Source: Nemophila menziesii (lineage: Eukaryota; Streptophyta; Magnoliopsida; Boraginales; Hydrophyllaceae). Taken from it: a stretch of 64,000 nt of DNA. The number at the start of each line of letters is the position of its first letter. Position 1 is the stretch's first letter. Shown piece after piece: positions 25,017 to 34,969 of this stretch. The notes beneath the pieces were generated by a model. The model had not been told where the DNA came from and did not search any database. It saw only the letters and a list, made by a program, of their open reading frames with translations. The DNA lies in NCBI GenBank assembly GCA_029959085.1, contig JARWIR010000010.1:5973001-6037000 (forward strand), written 5' to 3'. Made by a program: the position numbers and the translations under genes.

Positions 25017-25063
<47 letters not shown>
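25017..25063 (+). repeat. Poly(A) run of 47 bases inside the retrotransposon
   Basis: An uninterrupted A tract in the middle of the spacer. A second one of 30 bases lies at 27701-27730, again directly after a palindrome pair. The exact length may be affected by sequencing. Confidence 0.9.
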
Positions 25064-25067
<4 letters not shown>

Positions 25068-25532
25068 ACAATTATTTTTCCGCGCCGTCACAGCGACGCG
25101 GAACCGGGGACCCGGTTTTCCAAATCCGGGAACCCGGTTTGAAAGCTGTGAGAGGCGGTTTTGGGTATTTTAACCTAGTTTTCTTAGCCTCTTTTGCAAG
25201 TTTTTACCTAAAACGCACCAATAGCCTCCCCACCTACGAAATTCATCTACCAAAACACTATATACCATCAAATCCTACCCTCTTTCACCACAAAAACATA
25301 AGATCAACTCACCTCCTCTCCAATATAACATCAAATCCTTAGTTTTTCCCAAGATTCTTCTTCATCTAATTCCTTAAATAAAACCCAATTCTTTCTTCTC
25401 CCATTCAAATTAATCAAGACCCATCTCATATTCACCCTAGTTCTTCAATTCCTAAGCCTCAAAACATCAAAATTCTAAACTTTTTCTCTAAGTTTTTCAT
25501 TATTTGAAGTTTTGAGTTTGGGGTGAAAAGAG

Positions 25533-26849
25533 ATGACTAACAGAACCGGTGATTTTCGAAGAACTGCTCCTAGAAGAAAGACCACCATTGGTGGTTCACA
25601 AGAACAAGCTATTGAGATTCCTGATTCGCGTCCTAAACGAAAAATTAACGAAGTTAAGCTTGATTCTAACAGACAAGAAATCACAGGTCTAAAGAGGAGA
25701 TTGATTGATGAGATTGAAAGTGAGATGGAACCAGAAGAGGAAATTGCGAAGAACATTGAGAAGGAAACTGAACAAGAGATTCCGGAAGCAACTATTCAAA
25801 AACCCCCGCGTATGAAGATGTGGGCCCACAAACCTAAGAGGGTTTACACTTGTTGGAATACTCAGGTTCGTGAAAGAATTGAATTTTTGAAATTTGGTGA
25901 GGAGACGAATTTTCCTAAGGGTATTATGAGTAGTGATTACAAGGAATATGCTGTGACATGTGCTAAGTTTGGTTGGAAAGAGTTACAAGAAAGGAAGCTT
26001 GAGTTTATTCCTACTTTTGTGCGAGAATTTTACGAAGGTTTAGCTACCTCACATGATGCCATTGATATCCGCAAAAAGGTAGTTCCTTTCTCTATTGAAC
26101 GTATTCGGAAATCATTGAAACTACCCAACTTTTCTGGACCATGCCCCTTCCAAGAAACTCTTAATGACCCTTCCTTTAATTTTGAATCCCTTTGGGGGAC
26201 CGTGCTTGTTAATGGGACTAGCCCAATTCCTGAAGGTGAAAGGTATCCTGGACAGTTTTACAGCAGTAGTTTGACACCTCGTGCGAAGGTTTGGTCTCGT
26301 TTCATAATACCCACTTTCTTTGGTATTAAACACACTTCCGAGTTGAAGAAAGAGCACATATTTGTTATTAAGTGTATTTTGGAGGAGAAACCATTTGATG
26401 TTGCTAAGATCATTTATGATACAATCATGGAGTTCGCGAAATCACCAATGAAACAACAAAATCTGAAGTTTCCTTGTACTATTACTCAGTTGTGTTTAGA
26501 CGCAAAGATTCCTCGTAAGGACGCAGATATTGACATTGTTTCAGTTGGTGTGAGTATAGCTTTGAGCACAATCAAGAACATCCATGAAGAAGCAACACGA
26601 GCTACAAGAAGTCCAAGAACTCCTCAATCAAAGAAAGCGAAAACTGTACCTGAGTTGGAAGCGAAGATTCAGGTGTTGGAAGAGAATCAGGAGAGGATGA
26701 TTGCTACCTTGGGAAACGTTACAAAAGAATTGGACCTACTTCGAAATTTAATCCTAGGCGTAAATACACTTCAAAACGCGATTTATGATGCTGTTACGCG
26801 AGATAAAGGTCCAGAACGCAACACCGATAACCAGCCTCGCGCTGGTTAA
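25533..26849 (+). CDS. Athila third frame in env position; resembles the 'putative plant transposon protein' domain
   Basis: The frame encodes 438 residues and is uninterrupted. The N-terminus is polar with a basic cluster (RPKRK, ~33-37), a possible nuclear signal. Residues ~110-330 are a globular region containing FVREFYEGLA, VVPFSIERIRKSLKLP and PRAKVWSRFIIPTFFG. To my eye this resembles the plant-transposon domain family often listed as PF20167. Residues ~371-415 (VPELEAKIQVLEENQERM) form a predicted coiled coil. I see no signal peptide, no hydrophobic segment long enough to span a membrane and no furin-like site, so it is not a recognisable envelope protein. Function is unknown. The frame sits ~1.1 kb after pol, so it would need its own promoter, splicing or re-initiation. 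Confidence 0.85.
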   Translation: MTNRTGDFRRTAPRRKTTIGGSQEQAIEIPDSRPKRKINEVKLDSNRQEITGLKRRLIDEIESEMEPEEEIAKNIEKETEQEIPEATIQKPPRMKMWAHKPKRVYTCWNTQVRERIEFLKFGEETNFPKGIMSSDYKEYAVTCAKFGWKELQERKLEFIPTFVREFYEGLATSHDAIDIRKKVVPFSIERIRKSLKLPNFSGPCPFQETLNDPSFNFESLWGTVLVNGTSPIPEGERYPGQFYSSSLTPRAKVWSRFIIPTFFGIKHTSELKKEHIFVIKCILEEKPFDVAKIIYDTIMEFAKSPMKQQNLKFPCTITQLCLDAKIPRKDADIDIVSVGVSIALSTIKNIHEEATRATRSPRTPQSKKAKTVPELEAKIQVLEENQERMIATLGNVTKELDLLRNLILGVNTLQNAIYDAVTRDKGPERNTDNQPRAG

Positions 26850-26911
26850 GATACGTTTTCTAAACTTTCCTCTTAGTATATATTAGTTTAAATGCTTTAT
26901 TGAGTCTTTTC

Positions 26912-26931
26912 GAGTCGTGGGGACACGACTC
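26912..26931 (+). promoter_or_regulatory. Conserved hairpin after the third frame
   Basis: GAGTCGTG, a GGGA loop and CACGACTC make a perfect 8 bp stem. A near-identical hairpin (one stem change) lies in the outer element at 15705-15725. In both it is directly followed by a polypurine-like G-run. Its role is unknown; RNA structure or packaging is possible. Confidence 0.6.
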
Positions 26932-27652
26932 ATTTTTGAGTTTGGGGTGGGGTTCGTTGCCTCATCCCAATTTTTATGTGTTATTTGCTTTATTTGCTTT
27001 CAATAAAAGAATTTTCGGAGTTGCGTTTGACTGTAGAAATTTTTAAATATCCCTTTAAGCATACTTTTGATAAATCTATGATAGTAAATAGTGGACTTTA
27101 GGGATTGATATAAAACGCACTTACAATTGCATGCGAACATAGGTAATTGTTAGGAAAAATTAATTAACAATGCAAATGAAGTAAGCTTGTACTCAAGGAA
27201 TATGTTTGGTGTGTAGAACGTGAAATCCTAATTAGTAGAGAACCCACCTAGATATGAACTAAAGACAAGCTATGTACTTAGGAAAATGATAGGGGCAGTT
27301 CTTTGTTAGCCATTTGTGCCTTTTTAGCCTTCTATCCCTTGTATTAATTATTATCCGTCTCAGCCCACTTTGAGCCTGTAGCCTTTTCTTTGTAGCCACG
27401 ATATAAGCCATTATCCCTTAGATTATTAGGCATGACCATATGACCCGCACTTGAATCACAATCCTGAGACATGTCTCGAGCTTGAGTTTGGGGTGGTGGG
27501 ACCACATATGGGGAATTAAATGGGTAGGGATCGATGTGTTTTGTATTGTAGCACAATTGCAGACGATATATACTTGTAACCCTTTGCCGGGAATGAAGAA
27601 AAATGAAAAAGAAAGAAAAAATGAAAAATTTTGAAAAATCATACAGTAGGAT

Positions 27653-27699
27653 CCGGGAACCCGGATTCATCAAAACCGGGAACCCGGTTTGCTTCTGTA

Positions 27700-27730
<31 letters not shown>
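27653..27730. repeat. Palindrome pair followed by a 30-base poly(A) run
   Basis: CCGGGAACCCGG occurs at 27653 and 27676, followed shortly by 30 A residues at 27701-27730. The layout repeats that of the 24676-25063 module. Confidence 0.85.
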
Positions 27731-27737
<7 letters not shown>

Positions 27738-28334
27738 GAAAAGAAAAAGAAAAATATGAATGAATAAAACATCCGGCAAAGTGGAATTATCTGAAAATCA
27801 TCTTGTTAATAGTGGGTAGACATGGGACGCTAAATTGTTGCGTATATGGGTGAGTGAGAACATCTTTTTGAGCGTTAACTCAAGCTCGAGGACACTGTTG
27901 ATGGTAAGTGAGGAGAGAGCCAAAAGCTCACTTCAAATTTACCAAATATACATCCATACCCGTCCTTAAGCCAATATTATAACCGTAAAGACCTCGTGAT
28001 TCCTAAGTGCATAGTGAATTTATGATTCTGTTAATAGGGAATAGACTAGGTGGAACGTTCAAAGCGATTTAGGATTAATGACCACCCTATAGCCATCATA
28101 CAGAGATGAGTACAAGTGTAACCTTCAAGCATTGCGACTTTAATTTTATGATTGAGATTATTTATGTTTGATGTTGCATGATTAGTGTATGTAGATGTTA
28201 ATTTTTAAAAGTTTGCTATATGAGATTTATCTTAGGAATTGCTTTAGGGTTTATTTGCTAGCTTCTATGTGTTTATACGTTTGCTTCTACCCCTCGTTTT
28301 ATTTTGTTTTGCTTTGTCGGGACGACAAAGGTTT

Positions 28335-28347
28335 GAGTTGGGGGTCT
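28335..28347 (+). promoter_or_regulatory. Polypurine tract of the inner element
   Basis: GAGTTGGGGGTCT directly precedes TGATG, the first bases of the 3' LTR. It is the expected site for plus-strand priming. Confidence 0.85.
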
Positions 28348-29912
28348 TGATGTCTCCCTAATTGTTCTTATTTTAGACCCTTAGGAGACATCATTTTTGG
28401 TGTTTATTTAATTAATTCGATAGACTTTTGAATGAAATATGCAATAATTCGGATTTCCCTTTTTATTTCTAGCATTTTTGAATTATTAAACTTTTGCGCG
28501 TAATATTGGTATTTTTAGTGTAAAGTTTACAGGTTTTTAGATGTTAGCTAGGAAAGGAATCCGAAGATAAAGTCAAAGATCAAAAGATAGAGTCAAGACT
28601 TGAAGAGAAATCCCGAAGATTTTATTTTAGAGCTAAAAATCCATTTTCCAGGCCCTTGATTGCTGTTTTCGAGGTACTTAAGAGCTGATTGAGCCGCTGA
28701 CCTTTGAAGAGAAAACATTCCTTATCGAAGTACGGAACTTTAGCAACTGGAATGAGGTCAATCGGAGTTGTAACGCATCGGGAAAAGCAGTTTTAGTGAA
28801 GGCCTGTCATCAGTTACGGGATTTTGGGCTTAGAAAGTGGGCTTGGACATTTAATTAGGCTTTTATTTTCTGGTCCAAGCCCTAGTCCGAATTTTTAACT
28901 ATAAAAGGAGGTCTGGACTCTTATTTTAAATACAATTCACTTTCCACAAGATTAAAAACACCAGAGAAGCTACAGCAGGAAGAAAGGAGAAGCTACAAGA
29001 GCTGGAGTGGGTCTATAGCTCCATTCGTAGTCATTCTTATTCCGAAAATTAGGTTTTTCTTTTATTTTAATTTTGTAACGAATATGAATTCCATTTCTTT
29101 TTATTTTGTTTTTAATTTTAATATGAGCTAAATTTCCATTAGTGCTTGAGAACAAAACAATGGGTGAATCTTGATTTTATTATTATAACAAATGTTGAAT
29201 TTGGGTTTTTATTGAATTAAATTAAATTAGGGCTTTTACTCTTTTCGACAATTTGTGAATGTTTACTGATTTTAGAGTCGCGAACTAAAATTAGGTGTTA
29301 GTATCTAAGCTATTCCATATATGTGGCGTATGGATCATCCTGACGGGGGGTTTAGGTACAGAAATAATTGTTCAATCTAGAATAAAAACTATTGATTCTG
29401 ACGAACTTAGTTAATCCTAGGGCCAATGTGGTAATAAATCTTAATCATCCAACGGTGGATCATATTTACCCTGACGGGACTAGTGACACTTTAGGATTGC
29501 CTTATAGTCCACCCTGACGGGGGTATAAGGAATTTAGAATCCCGACCATTGTAATTGACTGATTTAGCCCTTAAACAACATAAGTTAGAAAGTAAAATTA
29601 GGAGGATCCTTGCGTTCTCAAGTACTACATCTCATATTGCGTTTTCACTTATTTTACTTGCGTCTTAGCTTCTACTTGCATTTAATTATTTGTCTTTCAT
29701 TTATTTAGAATTAATAAACAAAACCAAACAAACAATTTATTGTCTTTTATTTTCATAAGTGCATAAATCACTACTTGCTAAACATTGTGATCAACCATCC
29801 GTCCTTGGAACGAATCTGTATTATCATACATACTACTTGGGACAACCGTACACTTGCGGTTGTGGTTCGATTAGCATTTACATTTATTTTTAGAACACAC
29901 AAAGGACCACCA
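28348..29912 (+). repeat. 3' LTR of the inner Athila element
   Basis: 1,565 bp from TGATGTCTCC to GGACCACCA. It has the same length as the 5' LTR and no difference was seen. It is followed by GTGCA (29913-29917), the right half of the target duplication. Confidence 0.95.
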
Positions 29913-29917
29913 GTGCA

Positions 29918-30366
29918 CCGCGGCTGAGGTCCGGTGTACCGCAACTTCTCTCGGCAAAAACCTCCCCAACAGCTAGATCTCGAAAAGTTATGCAGTTTAG
30001 GCTCAAAGATCACCTGATTTCGACATCCGAGCGCAAAGATATGACTTGCCGAAGTTTTCTCAGATTGTGTCCAGTTTTTTTTTTTTTTTTAATTTTTTTT
30101 TGCGGGGTTGGGCGGTATACCGGAGGTAGTCTGCACAGGTCTTTTCTCCGTTCCGAAAAAATTTGCTCGCTTCCCTAACTCGATTTCCCCAATACCTAAT
30201 CATCAAAAACACTAATACCTTCCTCAAATATGCAATATCAACTAAAACTAACTAAACTAAACATAAAATTAAAAACTGGGAACATAAAAACATAAAAGAA
30301 ATTACGGGGTGTCACCCGTTTAGCACTTTTGTTTAACGTCTTTCAAAGTTAGACGTGTTACCTAGA
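29918..30366 (-). other. Outer element: GC-rich spacer, right part
   Basis: This continues the spacer interrupted at 17061 (CCGCGGCTGAGGTCCGGTGTACCGC). It includes T-runs at ~30075-30100. It runs straight into the end of the gag-like frame, so the whole pol region is absent from this element. Confidence 0.7.
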
Positions 30367-31533
30367 TTAAGGTTGACGAAATTTCCACCCTTTGCCTTTA
30401 ATTCCCACGAACTTTTCAGCTCGATTCTTCATGATCATGGATGGTGCCATCCAAGATTGCGTGGGAATAGGTGTTTCTTGTGGTAACTCGATTTCATCTG
30501 TAGCATTACACTCTTCTGGCAATCCATTCATCTCTTTAGTTTCGAATCTTCGTTTGTTAGAAAGAATGTCCTTCATGAATTGACCGTATTTTGACATTCT
30601 TGTGAAAGCTTCTACAAACGGGCTGCTGATCTTTAACTTGTTCATCATGTCAACGAACTTCTTGAATTCCAGGTCATTGTCCTTTCTGACATGTGAAGGG
30701 AATGGTGGAGGAGGACATGTGTTGGTTACCACTGGGCTCTCTTTCTTTTCTGGTGCCTTCTCTTGGACACTTTTTTGTTCAACTACCTCTTCGACCTTAT
30801 CTTCTGTTGTTTTTTCTCCCCTCGTTTCTGGAATAGGGACTGGTTCTGGTTCTGGTCTTGGTGGAGGTAGTTGTTTTCCACTTCCTAATTCAACTGCATG
30901 ACAAACTTTGTTTTCTGGAGCACTAGTATCACTTCGGAGTTGCCTTTCTGCAAGGATTTTAGTTTTTTCCACCATTTGTGACACTGTCTGCACCTTCTTC
31001 ATAAGCGCACTCTGTGAGTTTTGGGATTCTTGCTGGCGACTCTCCATCTTTTCGATTAGGTTCATTATCTTAGCCATGCTTGAATTCAAACTCGGAGGTT
31101 GTTCTTGTATGGTTTGTTGCATTGAATAAGGAGGTGGTTCTTGATAAGCTTCATTGTAAATCGGCGCTTCTTGATAGATAGGTTGTGGAGAATAGTAAGA
31201 TTGTGGTCGTGGTTGATAATAATCATCATAATAATGGTTATTATGATAGTACGTCTGTTGATCTCCGACCCCATTGTAACTCTGTGGGGGTTGATAGTCA
31301 GCGTAATTTCCTTGAGATTGATAATAACCATCATAATAATGGTCTCTTTGATAAGGCATGAAGGAAATTGAGGTTGGATTGTTCATGCAATGTCCCCACG
31401 AGTGATCTCTTGCTCCACAACTAGGACATGAAGGTGATGTATGTACTAGATTCCTCCGACCTAGTTTTCGCGATTGTTCTCGTAATTCCTCAAGTTGTTG
31501 GCTTAACTCCTTGAGCTTTAGATATTCCATCAT
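30367..31533 (-). CDS. Outer element: N-terminally shortened Athila gag-like protein, no protease or pol
   Basis: The frame has 388 codons and is open. It begins MMEYLKLKELSQQLEELREQ, a short coiled coil, and the capsid domain found at 180-300 of the inner gag is missing. A CCHC knuckle CPSCGARDHSWGHC follows at ~36-49, then a Y/Q/P-rich region. A PPPFPSHVRK motif and SNKRRFETKEMNGLPEEC align with the inner protein's pre-protease stretch ([18 protein letters not shown]). After that the sequence departs into a unique basic tail (VGIKGKGWKF). The DLGAS protease motif is absent. An RNA-binding product that rides on particles from an autonomous relative is possible; a relic is equally likely. Confidence 0.7.
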   Translation of the reverse strand: MMEYLKLKELSQQLEELREQSRKLGRRNLVHTSPSCPSCGARDHSWGHCMNNPTSISFMPYQRDHYYDGYYQSQGNYADYQPPQSYNGVGDQQTYYHNNHYYDDYYQPRPQSYYSPQPIYQEAPIYNEAYQEPPPYSMQQTIQEQPPSLNSSMAKIMNLIEKMESRQQESQNSQSALMKKVQTVSQMVEKTKILAERQLRSDTSAPENKVCHAVELGSGKQLPPPRPEPEPVPIPETRGEKTTEDKVEEVVEQKSVQEKAPEKKESPVVTNTCPPPPFPSHVRKDNDLEFKKFVDMMNKLKISSPFVEAFTRMSKYGQFMKDILSNKRRFETKEMNGLPEECNATDEIELPQETPIPTQSWMAPSMIMKNRAEKFVGIKGKGWKFRQP

Positions 31534-31693
31534 ATATTAGCTTCTTCAGGATCTAATAACACGAAACCTTTATCTCCTAATAAATCTGCTTTCGCCTAAA
31601 AAAAATCTGTAAAACAAAAACTAAAAAGAAAAGCGTAAAATAGAACTAACTAAAATAAAGGCACAAGATAATTGCACAAGGACTAACGATGTA

Positions 31694-31712
31694 GTCCCCG
31701 GCAGCGGCGCCA
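31694..31712 (-). promoter_or_regulatory. Primer-binding site of the outer element (tRNA-Asp type)
   Basis: The minus strand reads TGGCGCCGCTGCCGGGGAC, identical to the inner element's site, six bases after the LTR end at 31719. Confidence 0.9.
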
Positions 31713-31718
31713 AAAACT

Positions 31719-33293
31719 TGGTGTGGCCTAAGGTGTGAGAAAATAATTATATAAATAATTGAAAATACACACCCTAAACTAACACGGTAGTGCAAGTATT
31801 ACAGGACGTATGCAAGTTTTAATGATAAGAAGATTCGTTCCTCAGGGACTGACGAAAGTTAGAGAGAACTTATGCAAATTATCAAGTGCAGATATAGAAG
31901 ATAGAAAGATGATACGCAAAGAAAGAAAAGGAAAACATATATTTATTTGCTTTTTATAAAGAAAACTAAACTACTAAGTAAAAGACAGAAAATAAATAAA
32001 AGCAAAGAAAAAAAGATAGTATGAAAGACATAGCTTAGGTTTTACTAGTATGCACTAATCCTTCTAATTCTGTCTATTAGATCTAATTTATAAGGGAGAA
32101 TATTAGCTCTTGGTATACTTAGTCAGGATTCTAAATTCCCATACCTTAGACCTTCAGAGCGACTAAGGGGGCTATGGCACAACCAAGAAGTATTTTATCT
32201 TAGGGTTATCAAACGCCACCAAGGCCCTAAGCAAATACTGCAATCCTGGTGATATGGTGGTTAAAACAAACCCTAATGACTATCTAGTTAGAATCATGTT
32301 TTGTCAGAACTAATATCGACACTAGACGTTATGTGGTGGTTCGATAGTTAAACACCCTGGTAAGGTGACCATCTAACTACTATTAAGGTAATCCTAAACG
32401 TTGCGCACCGCAAGGAAAACATACATTAAATCAAAACACATAATCAAATATGAAGGTAAGTAGCTAATATCAGATTAAAACATATAATTCCCAAAGAAAC
32501 TTAGATAGAAGAATTAGAATTCATAGTTTATACATTATGCAAAACCTAAGCTAATAGAATTAGTTCATACAAAGAAAAGAAGAGAAGAGAATTACAAAAT
32601 AAGAGGTTGAAGGAGACATGATTGATGCACAGCTCCTTCCAGACTTCTTCTCTTGTGTTGCAGCTTCCTCTTGGCTTTAAGGTCTGGCCAAGGATGATTT
32701 TCGAGTGTTAAGAGGCTGTATTTATAGGGTATAGGAAGACCTAATTCATTTTCTTGAAGGAGAAGGAAAGTAATGGACTCCTAGTCCAACTCAAATTCGT
32801 AAGGAAATAAAGATAAACACTGCTGGACCGTTTTGAGCATATCTTCTTCGTTATTGGTCGGTTTGAGCTCCATAAGATACCAAAAGAATCGCAACAGAAT
32901 TATCTTGACCCCAAAGAAGGAAATTACCAAAATCGGCCAATTTCTTAGGTAAAAACGCATATCTTTAGACGTGTATGCAGAATCCCAAATTTAGGCAGCT
33001 TTTCCTTTTCCTAATTGAACTCAGTTTCCTTCTATCTCCAATTTCCATGCATATCTCTTTCCATATCTTGTAGTCTTTGACTTGGACTCTAATTAATCTC
33101 CATAATTATCTTTAAAGCTTCACACTAAATAAACAATTAAACCCAATATGCTCTAAAAATATTATGTTTACTAAATCAAGACCCAAAATAGGAAAGTGCA
33201 CTAAACTAAGCTAAAATCAACCTATAAACTAATAAATACGCCTAAAATGATGTCTCTGAAGTATATTATATTATCACAAATGAGGAGACATCA
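31719..33293 (-). repeat. 5' LTR of the outer Athila element (complete)
   Basis: It starts TGATGTCTCC at 33293 and ends CCACACCA at 31719 on the minus strand, about 1,575 bp. Only its first ~60 bp and last bases resemble the inner LTR, so the two are different families of one lineage. Confidence 0.9.
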
Positions 33294-33913
33294 ATAATAA
33301 ACACCTTTCCTGACTTAGACATAATATGATGTTTAAATACTAATTCACTGCAAGAAACCCATATCGAATTTGCTTCTGAATCTCTCTGATACGTGTGTTG
33401 TCTCAGTTTCAGGCATGCTTTTTTAACACATAAAAGAGTCAATTTAGACTCAAAATCATTTTGACTCCAATAAGTTTCAAAACATGTTTTATAATGTATT
33501 TAATATATAAACAATTATTGATGGTTCTACTCGGTCACAACTCATGATTTTTTTAGTAATTATAAATCCCATTCCTTTTCATATAATTTCCTAATAAATA
33601 TATAATTAATTGTTCCTAGTGAAAGCCATCTCTACAGATGTGCCTAGTGAAAGCTACCTGAGCAACAAATGTTAAATTACAGATTCATTGTTGTGCAAAG
33701 CTACTTCAAACATGATCTGCCTTTATTATAGTTTCATGCATTTTAAAGTATTAATTTTTCCGTGTTGTAAATCTGTTAATGTTGACTAGCTTTATGTTAA
33801 GAAATGAGGATCTAGCATAGAAATATAAAATTTGGTGATGTGTCTTTCGTTAAATTTTCTATCTAAAGTCTGGTTATATTTGGTGATGATTCGGCTCTTT
33901 GAATTCCAAATAT
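33294..33913. other. Unit B: 5' flank of F-box pseudogene 2
   Basis: Homologous to 56983-57605 (unit D) and in part to 9241-9812 (unit A). No other feature is visible. This is where unit B resumes after the Athila insertion. Confidence 0.6.
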
Positions 33914-34420
33914 ATGGAGTTTTTTTAGATAACGAAACTACAACTGAGATCTTATCTCGATTGCCTGTCAAATCTCTTATGGCATTTTAAGTGTACTTCT
34001 AAGAGGTGGTATAGATTTGTATCTGATCCCTCGTTTTTGCATATTTTTAATGGAAGCGTTTTTGCATATTTTTAATGGAAGAGTAAACAGTACTCATCAT
34101 GCATAAAATATATCCCTCAGACAATGTCAATATCTTAACTTTCAATGTAGCAGAAACAAAATATACAATGAAAATTAATGTTTTGAATTTCCTTCTAGAA
34201 AAAGTGTATCTTGTATCTTGTATCGTCATCTAATGGTATACTTTGTTGTCGGAGTTGGGGTTTTTATAATGGATGTTATGTTATATATATATGCAATCCA
34301 GTTAGAAGACAGTGGCTACAATTAAGATCCAAAGTGGAACAATATCATTTTTCTATAAAAAATCTTGTATTTGTTTTCTACCCTTTCCGTGCTACATCAC
34401 GGGGTAGATTCAATGTTTAA
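33914..34420 (+). pseudogene. Unit B: F-box protein pseudogene 2
   Basis: Same layout as in unit A: F-box (TEILSRLPVKSLMAF, then a frameshift from an extra T giving a stop), the 24 bp tandem duplication, then VSSSNGILCCRSWGF and YICNPV.RQWLQL. The frame is broken by the T-run after the ATG and by the extra T in the F-box; the latter is shared with unit D but not A. The associated-domain block at 34211-34420 is still open. Confidence 0.8.
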
Positions 34421-34969
34421 GTTGGTCAACACTAAATTGTCTACAAGTAGCAATCCTGACGATACAAGTGTCACCCTACACATTAGAGACGTTGTTTTAA
34501 GTGTCACCCATCACTTTGGGGACACCATTTCAAGTGTCTCCAATCACTTTTTATAAAATAAAAATTAATATACAGTTCCTATATTTTGCTATAGCATAAT
34601 TCAAACAATCCAAATACTAACAATAAAATAATTTTGTAACATATACTAGCTTTAGCTTATACTTCAGCTCTTAATCATTATTTTCATCTTTCTTTTTATC
34701 TCCCAAACATCTTATGATTTTCATGATATAAAAGATATATAAAATAATTAGATATGCAAAAAATGGAATTAGAGATCAAGACTTTTCGTTTCTAAAAGCT
34801 TACCTCTAATTTCATTTCTAAATAATCCATTAAGTAAACTTCTTGCAAGAATCATGAAAACTGAGAAAAAAGAAAGAAAAAACAAAGTTAGAGTAAATAA
34901 CGAAAACACATTTAAGATATTTCACTTAAGGTCCTCCAACTTTTAGAATATACAAATATTTAGTTGCTC

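Larger units (their letters stand above)
24441..25532 (+). other. Spacer between gag-pol and the third frame
   Basis: Non-coding. It holds the ~123 bp tandem repeat (24676-25016), a 47-base A run, another palindrome pair (25104-25137) and a G-rich polypurine-like word at 24618 and 25514. The second of these lies just before the ATG of the next frame. Antisense frames here are by-products of the A-run and are not genes. Confidence 0.75.
26850..28334 (+). other. 3' non-coding region of the inner element
   Basis: No frame of note. It contains polypurine-like words at 26938 and 27484 and a block CCTTTGCCGGG (~27583) whose inverse CCGGCAAAG recurs at ~27773. Between those arms lie two palindromes and an A run. 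A block at 27895-27975 is shared with the outer element. The minus-strand ORF at 27344-27772 is an A-run artefact. Confidence 0.7.
17066..29912 (+). mobile_element. Inner Athila-lineage Ty3/gypsy retrotransposon, apparently intact and young
   Basis: The 12,847 bp element contains the 5' LTR, an Asp-type primer site, a single gag-pol frame, a spacer with palindromic repeats and poly(A), a third frame in the env position, a 3' non-coding region, a polypurine tract and the 3' LTR. Both LTRs are 1,565 bp and I see no mismatch between them. The target duplication is perfect. Domain order PR-RT-RNaseH-INT, absence of a chromodomain, the TGGCGCCGCTGCCGGGGAC primer site and the extra 3' frame all place it in the Athila lineage. 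Nothing in the sequence prevents mobility. Expression cannot be judged from sequence. Confidence 0.95.
13212..33293 (-). mobile_element. Outer Athila-like LTR retrotransposon, pol-less, interrupted by a nested element
   Basis: Minus-strand order is: 5' LTR (33293-31719), primer site (31712-31694), gag-like frame (31533-30367), GC-rich spacer (30366-29918), the inner element with its target duplication, spacer continuing at 17060, decayed 3' region, polypurine tract (14287-14271), and a truncated 3' LTR (14270-13212). No protease, reverse transcriptase, RNase H or integrase is present, so it is a non-autonomous Athila relative. The ~1.06 kb shared by the LTRs shows roughly two dozen differences by eye, so it is clearly older than the inner element. 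The right target site (ATAAT next to 33293) matches unit D sequence near 56983. The left one is lost. Confidence 0.85.

Noticed and set aside
24526..25142. Several overlapping frames across the palindromes and poly(A)
   Set aside because: They exist because repeats and homopolymers lack stops; they contain runs of F or K and no conserved domain.
27344..27772. Minus-strand 142-codon frame with F/S-rich start
   Set aside because: It is the complement of A-rich sequence in the 3' non-coding region, with no domain.
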